The position numbers and the translations under genes are program-made. Under the pieces are notes generated by a model. It saw only the letters and a list, made by a program, of their open reading frames with translations, was not told the origin of the DNA and did not search any database. From NCBI RefSeq assembly GCF_947501665.1, contig NZ_CANMWS010000014.1, forward strand, positions 88,264 through 152,263: 64,000 nt of DNA, in the 5' to 3' direction. Numbering within the stretch: position 1 is the first letter of the stretch; every line of letters begins with the position of its first letter. This DNA comes from an uncultured Shewanella sp. (lineage in GTDB: Bacteria > Pseudomonadota > Gammaproteobacteria > Enterobacterales > Shewanellaceae). Below, piece by piece: positions 31,796 to 39,605 of the stretch.

Positions 31796-32758
31796 CTAGC
31801 TTGCATTACGCAGGCTAATTTCTCCGCCAACATAAGCTGTGACACCTTCCCGAGTTTCCAACAAAATGGCGCCCTTCTCATCAATACCTTTACAAATGCC
31901 CATCACTTCATTATTGGCCATCGACAAGGTAACGGCTTGATTAAGAAATAAATCCGCTTTTTGCCAACGTGACATAAAGGCTGCCAATCCTTGTTCTTCA
32001 AACAAGTGTAAGTCCATTTGTAATTGTTTTTGCAGCGCGATCACTAAATCTGTTTTACTGGGTTTACTCTGTAACTCAGATAAATCACTCCAAGGCTGAT
32101 CAATCGTATCACCTTGCGCACTGGGCATAGCCATATTGATGCCAATACCAATGACCACATTACATTCACTATCTGTTTGGCCACTCATTTCAACCAACAC
32201 ACCCGCAAGCTTCTTATGATTTAAATAAATATCATTGGGCCATTTCACTCCTAAACCACTCACACCGAATGCTTCAAGCACATTCACTAACGAGCAAGCC
32301 ACCACTAGACTCAGCCCCATAGCTTGCGACATTCCCTGAGGAAAAGACCAAAACATGGAAGTATATAAATGGCAACCATAAGGCGACAGCCAAGTACGGC
32401 CTCGTCGACCTCGACCTGCCGACTGATATTCGGACACACAAATATCACCAGATTTGAGTTCATCAATATGCTTTAACAAAAATGCATTGGTACTGGCTAA
32501 TTCATTAAAATAAAAACAGCGCTGTTGTGTCGCTGACGTTAGCTTTTCTTCATCAACTAACGACACAGGATTGACCAATTTATAGCCTTTCCCTTTCACA
32601 CTATAAATATCCACGCCATATTCTTCTAATGCACTAATATGATTTGCAATAGCTGTACGAGACACACCTAAAAGCTGTGCCAGTGTTTCACCCGATACAA
32701 ATTGCTCATTGGCTAATGCCTGTAATATTTGTCGCTTTCTCGCCCAATGATCGGTCAT
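31796..32758 (-). CDS. birA: BirA, biotin-protein ligase and biotin operon repressor
   Basis: 320 residues: N-terminal winged helix (QLLGVSRTAIANHISALEEYG), catalytic domain with the biotinyl-AMP loop GRGRRGRTW and KWPNDIYLNHKKL, and a C-terminal SH3-like domain. It activates biotin, loads it onto AccB and represses bio genes when carboxylase is full. 12 bases after murB, probably co-transcribed. Confidence 0.97.
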   Translation of the reverse strand: MTDHWARKRQILQALANEQFVSGETLAQLLGVSRTAIANHISALEEYGVDIYSVKGKGYKLVNPVSLVDEEKLTSATQQRCFYFNELASTNAFLLKHIDELKSGDICVSEYQSAGRGRRGRTWLSPYGCHLYTSMFWSFPQGMSQAMGLSLVVACSLVNVLEAFGVSGLGVKWPNDIYLNHKKLAGVLVEMSGQTDSECNVVIGIGINMAMPSAQGDTIDQPWSDLSELQSKPSKTDLVIALQKQLQMDLHLFEEQGLAAFMSRWQKADLFLNQAVTLSMANNEVMGICKGIDEKGAILLETREGVTAYVGGEISLRNAS

Positions 32759-32770
32759 GTTATTTTTCCT

Positions 32771-33802
32771 TTAATTGATTTCACCCGTCGCGCCAATGAG
32801 CCGAGGTTCAGCCTCAAGTTTGATCCCAAATAACTGCATAATCCGTTCAATAATAAGTTCTGCTAACTGACACACATCATGACCTGTGGCCGTGCCATTG
32901 TTAACTAAAACGAGTGCTTGCTGTTCATGTACACTAGCGTCACTAAAGCGCATTCCTTTTAAACCAGCCTTATCAATTAACCAAGCCGCCGCTAATTTCA
33001 TGCTTTGCTCACCCATTTGAAATGCCACAATATCCGGATAATGATCCTGCAAACGCTCAAAGGTCGCCACGGGCACCACGGGGTTTTTAAAAAAACTTCC
33101 CGCATTGCCTAACACTAACGGATCGGGCAATTTCTCACGCCGTAACTGGCAAACATAATCAAAAATATGCTTAGGCTCAAGTGCGCCTTTATCTAAAATA
33201 CTTAATGGTCCATAAGATAAAATCGGCTGCCATTGCTTGGGGAGTTTGATCCCAATAGCGGTGATCACTGCTCTCCCTTTAAGCCTATGCTTAAAAACAG
33301 ATTCTCGATAAGAAAATTCACATTCTGAGCCCGCTAAACGTGTTAATTCCCCCGAAGATAAATCAAGGTACTCCACCCATTCACAGATTTCACAAAACTC
33401 CACACCATACGCACCAATATTCTGAATAGGTGCCGCGCCGACAGTGCCGGGAATTAAAGCCAAATTCTCCAGACCGCCAATCCCCTCTTTGACACAAAAG
33501 CTCACTAACTCATGCCAATTCTCACCCGCTTCGACTTGCAAATAATAACAGGCATCATCTTCTGCAAAGGTAATGCCTTTAGTCAGCACCTTAACAACAT
33601 GGCCTTGAAAATCGTCCACCAGCACAATATTGCTGCCGCCCCCTAAAATGAGCATAGGCAAGTCTTGTGCATACAAATCTAAGCAAGTCGAGATTAACAT
33701 TGCTCTATCGCGCGCTTCATGTAAAAACAAACACGAATGATCAATACCAAAGGTGTTATACGCTTTCAACGAAGCCGATGATTTCATTATTTCTATGGTC
33801 AT
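32771..33802 (-). CDS. murB: MurB, UDP-N-acetylenolpyruvoylglucosamine reductase
   Basis: 343 residues, type I MurB. FAD-binding segment LILGGGSNIVLVDDF, GTVGAAPIQNIGAYG and the catalytic Ser in GNAGSFFKNP are present, with the C-terminal Glu in LEAEPRLIG. It makes UDP-MurNAc for peptidoglycan. Heads the murB-birA unit. Confidence 0.97.
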   Translation of the reverse strand: MTIEIMKSSASLKAYNTFGIDHSCLFLHEARDRAMLISTCLDLYAQDLPMLILGGGSNIVLVDDFQGHVVKVLTKGITFAEDDACYYLQVEAGENWHELVSFCVKEGIGGLENLALIPGTVGAAPIQNIGAYGVEFCEICEWVEYLDLSSGELTRLAGSECEFSYRESVFKHRLKGRAVITAIGIKLPKQWQPILSYGPLSILDKGALEPKHIFDYVCQLRREKLPDPLVLGNAGSFFKNPVVPVATFERLQDHYPDIVAFQMGEQSMKLAAAWLIDKAGLKGMRFSDASVHEQQALVLVNNGTATGHDVCQLAELIIERIMQLFGIKLEAEPRLIGATGEIN

Positions 33803-34016
33803 TGATTTATATAAGAATTTATTTATAATTTTGTGGTTGCGTTAAACTGCATAACAAAGGCAAATAACTGTCGAAGGCGTATTGTAGCTTAAATGAGCAC
33901 TAATGAGTATGTGCAATCTTAATCCAATCACAAACGTGTAATAAACACATGCTAAATAATTATCGTTTATTGCCTCATTTTATCCCATCGACAGTCAAAC
34001 TAAACTCACAACAATA

Positions 34017-34352
34017 TTAAAAAGACGTCTCTTGTATCGCTAGAAAATCCATTTCACAAGTATCGCCAGCTGAGTTAGCCCGCACTTTCTTACCTGACAT
34101 ATAAGCTGCAATCGCTAAGCTGGTCATTTGATTAACCGAAACTTCAGAATGCAGACTATGGGTTATTCTCGCTACACCATTACAACCTTCCACTTTTTGT
34201 AAACCTGCATCATCAGAAAAATGCAACTCAGTGACTTTCTTCGTACTTTGATCGTAAACTTTAATGCCTTTTAATGTGCCAAAAGCGATATCCCCCGCAA
34301 CAACAGGTAAAGTAAATAATAATGATGCCCAACACAATAATGTAAACTTCAT
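34017..34352 (-). CDS. Small secreted protein with two Cys, unknown function
   Basis: 111 residues. A signal peptide is clear (MKFTLLCWASLLFTLPVVAGD, likely cut near residue 20). The mature part has one Cys in the middle (EGCNG) and one near the end (GDTCEMD) framing a helix SLAIAAYMSGKKV. The same layout, Cys - helix with AAYMSGKK/SMYMAGNRK - Cys, recurs in the small ORF at 35364-35609, so the two appear related. A disulfide in the periplasm is plausible. No domain name is claimed. Lone gene downstream of the methyltransferase on the same strand (87-base gap). Confidence 0.75.
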   Translation of the reverse strand: MKFTLLCWASLLFTLPVVAGDIAFGTLKGIKVYDQSTKKVTELHFSDDAGLQKVEGCNGVARITHSLHSEVSVNQMTSLAIAAYMSGKKVRANSAGDTCEMDFLAIQETSF

Positions 34353-34439
34353 ACTCTTATATATCCAAATATATTCAAAAACAGAAGAATATGTTATATA
34401 AAAGTAAATATGAGTAAAATAGCTTTAGACATTTATAAT

Positions 34440-35177
34440 TTATATCGCCTTAATGATAAACTTACCGCCACCAATATTGCCCGCTTGTAACTCTTGCAAT
34501 AACGTCTGATACCAAGTTAGCGCATACTGATACCAAGCATCATCAAATAACTGCACTATGGCAGATTGCTTACTTTTAAGCTTGGCCACAAACGCAACAT
34601 AAGCATCAATGTATTTTTCCGTCCAATCTTCAAACGTTTCTAATTGCCAGTGCGCCTCAGACAGCCATTGCCCTATAGTATTCATAGCAATAGGTTGACC
34701 AATTTCAAGGCCTAAACAATTAGGCTTTATTTGGTGTGCGCTCAGAGTGTAATCACAGATCAACAAATGCCCTCCCGTACGGCATTGCTTTCTTAAAGCT
34801 GTTAACACTTCTGCTTGATGGTTTAATGCATAAAACACATTAAACAAATACATTAAGTCAAAATCCGCCAATTTAAGCTTTGACAAAGACAATACATCTT
34901 GAGCATAAAATGCCACTTCGGGATATTGCCGCATAGCGTAATCAATGGATGTGTCATCAATATCCACCCCCACGACCTTGCCCCAGCCATTGGTATGAAA
35001 CCAATTAGCGGTCCCGCCACGACCGCAACCCATATCCAATATATGGCTGCTCTTATTTTTGGGTAAACCAACAGCTGCATCGACAATGGCCTGCTCTTCT
35101 CCTGGGTGGGCAAAGTCTCCTTCACGTACCATGGCTAGAATACATTTCCCTTGCGGGGAATTCATTTTACAAGACAT
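34440..35177 (-). CDS. Class I SAM-dependent methyltransferase
   Basis: 245 residues. Motif I ILDMGCGRGGTANWF (about 46-60), then acidic end of beta2 VGVDIDD and YAQDVLSL (motif post-I/II) define a Rossmann methyltransferase. The substrate is not deducible; the C-terminal third (YQYALTWYQTLLQELQAGNIGGG) is typical of small-molecule methyltransferases with a lid helix. Alternative start at 35165; no strong ribosome site for either. Upstream lies the alsS-unit terminator. Confidence 0.85.
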   Translation of the reverse strand: MSCKMNSPQGKCILAMVREGDFAHPGEEQAIVDAAVGLPKNKSSHILDMGCGRGGTANWFHTNGWGKVVGVDIDDTSIDYAMRQYPEVAFYAQDVLSLSKLKLADFDLMYLFNVFYALNHQAEVLTALRKQCRTGGHLLICDYTLSAHQIKPNCLGLEIGQPIAMNTIGQWLSEAHWQLETFEDWTEKYIDAYVAFVAKLKSKQSAIVQLFDDAWYQYALTWYQTLLQELQAGNIGGGKFIIKAI

Positions 35178-35296
35178 AATAAAACCGACTAAAAAACGAA
35201 GCGATGCTAATAGTGTAATAGCAATAAGCTAAGCCATACTAATTTCAGTATAAAAAGTCACTTGCACCAGAGCTAAATTGACAAGATAAACACAAT

Positions 35297-35335
35297 AAAA
35301 AACAAGCCACATATCAAATGCATTTGATATGTGGC
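35297..35335 (-). terminator. Terminator of the acetolactate-synthase unit (perfect 30-bp palindrome)
   Basis: 35306-35335 is a perfect 30-bp palindrome, GCCACATATCAAATG followed by its exact complement; on the minus strand TTG and six T follow (35297-35302). It is placed after the small ORF ending at 35364. Confidence 0.8.
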
Positions 35336-35363
35336 GTAACTAGCACAAATTGATTAATCAACC

Positions 35364-35609
35364 CTACATAACATCAGGCGCATATTGAGTAATGCGGCAA
35401 TATGAAAAAGTCGTTTCATCGCTCACAAACACATTGGCTTTTCTATTCCCCGCCATGTACATAGATAACGCGACCGACACCATAGTGCTGTCTTCTTGTG
35501 CGATGATCATCCAAGGTGAACTGTGCTTGCAACGTTCGGGTTTGACATCGCCCACTAGTCGTACTAACAAACCATCTTTATAGCTAGTGATCAACACAAA
35601 AAGGTTCAT
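35364..35609 (-). CDS. Small Cys-containing protein coupled to the acetolactate synthase gene
   Basis: 81 residues. Its ATG overlaps the stop of the upstream gene as ATGA (35606-35609), indicating translational coupling and supporting a real gene. Layout Cys27 (ERCKHS) - helix SVALSMYMAGNRK - Cys72 region (FSYCRI) resembles the secreted 111-residue protein at 34017-34352, but here there is no signal peptide, only a modestly hydrophobic start. Function unknown; a terminator follows. Confidence 0.6.
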   Translation of the reverse strand: MNLFVLITSYKDGLLVRLVGDVKPERCKHSSPWMIIAQEDSTMVSVALSMYMAGNRKANVFVSDETTFSYCRITQYAPDVM

Positions 35610-37246
35610 AATAATTTCACCTTGTGTGCCAATTCTTCAATCAACACTGAGCGATTGGCGGCATAATCCACAGGCACTTCTACAAGGTGTACGCCACCTT
35701 GCTCAAAAGCAGTATCTAGCGTGCTTACCAGTGTTTCTGCGCTGCTCACAAGATGGCCATTAGCCCCATAAGCTTTAGCATATTGCACAAAATCAGGATC
35801 GGTAAATTCCAGCCCCCAATCTGTAAACCCTGCAATTTGCTGTTTCCAGCGGATCATGCCATAAGCATTGTCATTCAATATCATCACCACCAGATTGAGT
35901 TTCAATCGAAGTGCCGTTTCAATTTCTTGAGAATTCATCATAAATCCCCCGTCACCGCAAATGGCAAGTACTCGCTTATGTGGATTTAACTTAGCGGCCA
36001 TCATGGCAGAAGATAACCCCGCCCCCATAGTGGCTAAGGCATTATCTAATAACACTGTATGGGGATAATAGGCTTTGTAATTACGGGCAAACCAAATTTT
36101 ATAAATACCATTATCTAACGCAATAATGCCCTTCTCCCCCATTACTTTTCGCGTATCGGCAACGACACGCTGAGGAATAATAGGAAAAGCGTTATCTTCA
36201 CTTCCTTGCGTAATATGGCGCTCCACTTCTTGTTTGACTCGCTTAAAATACTCCACAGGCGCACATTGCCAGCCAGCTAACTTGGCACTTAACTGCTTAA
36301 CCGTAAGACTGATATCCCCCACCAGCTCTAATTGAGGAAAATACACTTCGTCAACTTGAGCTGATTTATAATTAAGATGAATAACCTCTTTGCCATCATT
36401 TGTCATAAAAAAAGGTGGTTTTTCCACCACATCATGGCCAATATTAATCACAAGATCGGCTTTGGCAACTGCATAGTGCAAGTAATCATTATCAGACAAG
36501 GCCGCTGTTCCAATGAAAAAATCACCACGTTCATCGGCCACGCCTTTACCCATTTGAGTATTAAAAAAATAAATCCCCGTATTTTTGGCAAAATGTTCCA
36601 AGGCTTTCCATGATGTTTTTCTATTAGAACCCGCCCCCAATAAAATTAATGGCATTTTAGCGGCTTTAATCTTCTTTACAGCCTCATTTAACACAAAATC
36701 ATCGGCAACGGCATATTGACGAACACTGGGCTGAATGACATGAGTATTAGTTGCTTCAGCAGCAATATCTTCGGGTAACTCTAACAAAATGGCGCCGGGA
36801 CGCTCTTCTTCTGCTCGCCGAAACGCTTCTCTAACGAGTGATGGGATGGTATTACCATTAACGATTTGTTTGCTAAGCTTGCAGATGGGCTCATAGAGTT
36901 TAACAATATCAATAATTTGAAACTGGCCTTGTTTTGATGTTTTTATCGGCTTCTGACCTGTTATCATAATTAAAGGAAAGGCGCCTAAATGTGCATATGC
37001 TGCAGGTGTGGCTAAATTGGTCGCTCCTGGCCCTAATGTGGCCATGCAGACACCCGCTTTGCCCGTTAACCGACCATAAGTCGCCGCCATGAAGCCCGCG
37101 CCTTGCTCATGCCGAGTTAATATCAGCTCAATGGACGAGTTTCTCAACGATTCAAGTACATCTAGATTTTCTTCGCCGGGAAGTGCAAAAATATATTCCA
37201 CTCCTTCGTTTTCTAAGGCTTTCACTAATAGATCTGACGCTTTCAT
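35606..37246 (-). CDS. alsS: Acetolactate synthase-like ThDP enzyme (catabolic type)
   Basis: 546 residues, full ThDP-enzyme architecture: N-terminal Pyr domain with catalytic Glu47 in TRHEQGAGFM, central domain, and PP domain with the ThDP motif GDGGFMMNS (431-439) to NDNAYG (458-463). It lacks a neighbouring small regulatory subunit, as in catabolic AlsS/BudB, which condenses two pyruvates to acetolactate; a decarboxylase gene for acetoin is not nearby, so the physiological role is open. AGGGG five bases before ATG. Followed by the coupled 81-residue ORF. Confidence 0.85.
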   Translation of the reverse strand: MKASDLLVKALENEGVEYIFALPGEENLDVLESLRNSSIELILTRHEQGAGFMAATYGRLTGKAGVCMATLGPGATNLATPAAYAHLGAFPLIMITGQKPIKTSKQGQFQIIDIVKLYEPICKLSKQIVNGNTIPSLVREAFRRAEEERPGAILLELPEDIAAEATNTHVIQPSVRQYAVADDFVLNEAVKKIKAAKMPLILLGAGSNRKTSWKALEHFAKNTGIYFFNTQMGKGVADERGDFFIGTAALSDNDYLHYAVAKADLVINIGHDVVEKPPFFMTNDGKEVIHLNYKSAQVDEVYFPQLELVGDISLTVKQLSAKLAGWQCAPVEYFKRVKQEVERHITQGSEDNAFPIIPQRVVADTRKVMGEKGIIALDNGIYKIWFARNYKAYYPHTVLLDNALATMGAGLSSAMMAAKLNPHKRVLAICGDGGFMMNSQEIETALRLKLNLVVMILNDNAYGMIRWKQQIAGFTDWGLEFTDPDFVQYAKAYGANGHLVSSAETLVSTLDTAFEQGGVHLVEVPVDYAANRSVLIEELAHKVKLL

Positions 37247-37308
37247 GTTATCCCCTATTGCGTTATAGCAAAGTCAAGATACTGTGATACTGACACTTCA
37301 TAAGCATA

Positions 37309-37571
37309 GGGCCTGTTGATTTTTTGTGGTTAAATTATGTCCGAGATAAACGTGTTTTAATCGCGACGGGAGGGATGACGCCTAGTGATCTAAGCAAATG
37401 TCTCCCAACAAAGAGTAAAACACGTTTAGCCGGATCCTACGGACAGCGTTTGTGGCTCCTTTCTACGGCGTTATCACTTGTTTATGTAGAATAACTACAC
37501 CACACAAGCTCTGCCTTGTATAAAGAAACCACAAACAACTGCAGAAATCATCACCAAAGATCAACAGGCCC
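37309..37571. mobile_element. MITE-like element with 22-bp terminal inverted repeats
   Basis: Terminal repeats at 37309-37330 and 37550-37571 match at 19 of 22 positions (GGGCCTGTTGAT exact) and are flanked by TA on both sides (37307-37308, 37572-37573), consistent with a TA target duplication. A 13-bp perfect internal inverted repeat lies at 37347-37359 and 37416-37428. No ORF of note is inside. It occupies most of the 430-base gap between the SDR gene and the alsS promoter region. The partner transposase is not in the window. Confidence 0.7.
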
Positions 37572-37675
37572 TAATCTTGAGCATGACTTTAGAGGATCCA
37601 TTAAAAAGAAAGCCAGTATGATATTGATCAGACTGGCAGCTCACCTTATAGCGAATGTAGACAGAATGACTAACG

Positions 37676-38596
37676 TTATGTTGATTTAATAAAGCGTTGA
37701 ATGGCCAATTGAGCATTATCTTGAATAGCCACATTATCTAAATCAGCAAAATGTAAACTTTGCTTACCCACAGGCCCCGTCAAACCAGATTGACTGCCGT
37801 AAAACACCCCACTTTTAAACGACTTATTTTGCAATGCATCGACAAAACGCTGAGCGCCCACTTCCAATTTATGAACTTTCCCAAGCATTAACATCACCTT
37901 CATCATGGCTTTCATTGCATACTGCTTAATCGGTGTCAGCGTATTAAAGCCTTCTGTACCTGTTGTTGCGCCTGGACTCATGGTAATAAAACGTACATCA
38001 GGATACTGACGCGCCATCGAAGACATCCACAAAGCTGCCATGTATTTAATGGGACCATAGGGAATAGTGGCGTCATTTATCTTGCCAAAAAAAGCTCCAT
38101 TACCGATCTGCTCAAACTCTTCTACAGATGAAGTTTTTAAATTAGGGCGTTTCATGCCCATTTCTTTCACCCCTCTTGCCGCCTCAGAACCAGCATAAAC
38201 CGCTACTTGGTTAAGCTTATTTGCCGCTAGTAATGCCTGAGCTAATACCACATGGCCCAATACATTCACGGCAAAGATTTGCGTCGCCCCCTGCTGGGTC
38301 TTTTCAAAAAAACGCTTTCCGCCCGTTCCACCCGCGTTCATGATTAAACCGTCTACAGGCTCAGGTAAGGCCTGCACAGCGGCTTTGACAGAATCGATAT
38401 TTGAAACGTCCATGATAACAATTTCAAAAATGGCTTTACCTGTTATTTGCTCTAGTTCAGCCATAGCCTTCTGAGCCTTCTCAATATTTCGACAAGCCAA
38501 ATAAATCTTACTCACCCCATCTTGCAAAGCTAACTGCCTAGCCGATTCTTTCCCCAACCCTGCATTAGCTCCTGTAATTAATATACTTTTCAACAT
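37676..38596 (-). CDS. Short-chain dehydrogenase/reductase
   Basis: 306 residues, classical SDR: cofactor motif TGANAGLG at 8-15, structural LIMNAGG, catalytic Ser in VYAGSEAA, and YGPIK giving Tyr-x3-Lys. The C-terminal 80 residues are longer than minimal SDRs and resemble retinol-dehydrogenase/protochlorophyllide-type members; substrate unknown. Divergent from the AraC-type regulator at 38737, 140 bases away, which probably controls it. Confidence 0.88.
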   Translation of the reverse strand: MLKSILITGANAGLGKESARQLALQDGVSKIYLACRNIEKAQKAMAELEQITGKAIFEIVIMDVSNIDSVKAAVQALPEPVDGLIMNAGGTGGKRFFEKTQQGATQIFAVNVLGHVVLAQALLAANKLNQVAVYAGSEAARGVKEMGMKRPNLKTSSVEEFEQIGNGAFFGKINDATIPYGPIKYMAALWMSSMARQYPDVRFITMSPGATTGTEGFNTLTPIKQYAMKAMMKVMLMLGKVHKLEVGAQRFVDALQNKSFKSGVFYGSQSGLTGPVGKQSLHFADLDNVAIQDNAQLAIQRFIKST

Positions 38597-38736
38597 ATTG
38601 TACCTCGTCCTTATTCAAGTTTATAAAACAAGAATAGAATAAGTCACATCGCTATTTTTGATATTTCTTGCTATCTTGATGCTGTCGCTCAATCAGCGCT
38701 TTATGGGTTTGGAAAGGCAAAAAAGGACATGTCTAT

Positions 38737-39603
38737 ATGCAACGATTTTTTAAAAGTATCGATTTTATAGAGAATAACTTAAATAATAGAATTTCAATCC
38801 ACGATGTCGCTGCGGCTTCTCATTATTCGACCTATCATTTTAGTCGAATTTTTAGAAGTTTAGTGGGAGATACGCCAAAAGAATATTTGCGTAAACGTCG
38901 GTTAACGTTAGCCGCACAAAGATTGCTTAACGAAGATATAGGTATTTTATCTTTAGCGTTAGATTGTCAATTTGACTCACAAGAAGCATTTACCCGCGCT
39001 TTTAAAGCCGCCTTTAATATCACACCTGCACAGTACCGTAATCAAAAGCACCGCAAGCAAAAAACCGCTACACGCTTATTATACAAAGACGTCTTTACCC
39101 CGGATATGCTCGATTTTTTGCAAAATGAACTCTCAATGCAACCGCAAATCGTGACACGTCCTCGCTTAAAAGTTGTGGGGATTGCAACCCAATACGACAA
39201 TGCCGCATTAGATCTCACCCAACTCTGGTCAGCATTTAGGCCCTTTCGGGATAAAATAAAACATCGCGCCAGCGAGCAAGCTTTTGGTATTTATGAGTCT
39301 TATCAAGAAAAAGGTGAAGAAGTCAATTTTAGTTATATCTGCTCTGTGGCCGTACACCATTTTAATGACGTACCACTAGGTATGCTCACTCGAGAGCTCC
39401 CCGAGCAATTGTACGCTCAATTTACCCATAAAGGTCCCATCGCTCACTTGGATAAGACCCTAAGATATATATGGGGAAGTTGGCTGCCAAAATCCCATTA
39501 CGAATATATTGATCAGCCGGATTTTGAACTTTACCCCTCAGGTTATAATCCACACGCGACAAATAGCGAAATGACCATACACATTCCCATCAAAACCCAG
39601 TAG
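38737..39603 (+). CDS. AraC-family regulator with C-terminal GyrI-like ligand domain
   Basis: 288 residues. Two HTH units at 1-105 (SIHDVAAASHYSTYHFSRIF; LSLALDCQFDSQEAFTRAFK, ending TPAQYR), then a GyrI-like effector domain from about 130 (RPRLKVVGIATQYDN to the end). This HTH-first order is that of Rob/SoxS-like and multidrug-sensing regulators. AAAGGA precedes the ATG by nine bases. Divergent to the SDR gene; autoregulation and control of the SDR are likely. Confidence 0.88.
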   Translation: MQRFFKSIDFIENNLNNRISIHDVAAASHYSTYHFSRIFRSLVGDTPKEYLRKRRLTLAAQRLLNEDIGILSLALDCQFDSQEAFTRAFKAAFNITPAQYRNQKHRKQKTATRLLYKDVFTPDMLDFLQNELSMQPQIVTRPRLKVVGIATQYDNAALDLTQLWSAFRPFRDKIKHRASEQAFGIYESYQEKGEEVNFSYICSVAVHHFNDVPLGMLTRELPEQLYAQFTHKGPIAHLDKTLRYIWGSWLPKSHYEYIDQPDFELYPSGYNPHATNSEMTIHIPIKTQ

Positions 39604-39605
39604 AT

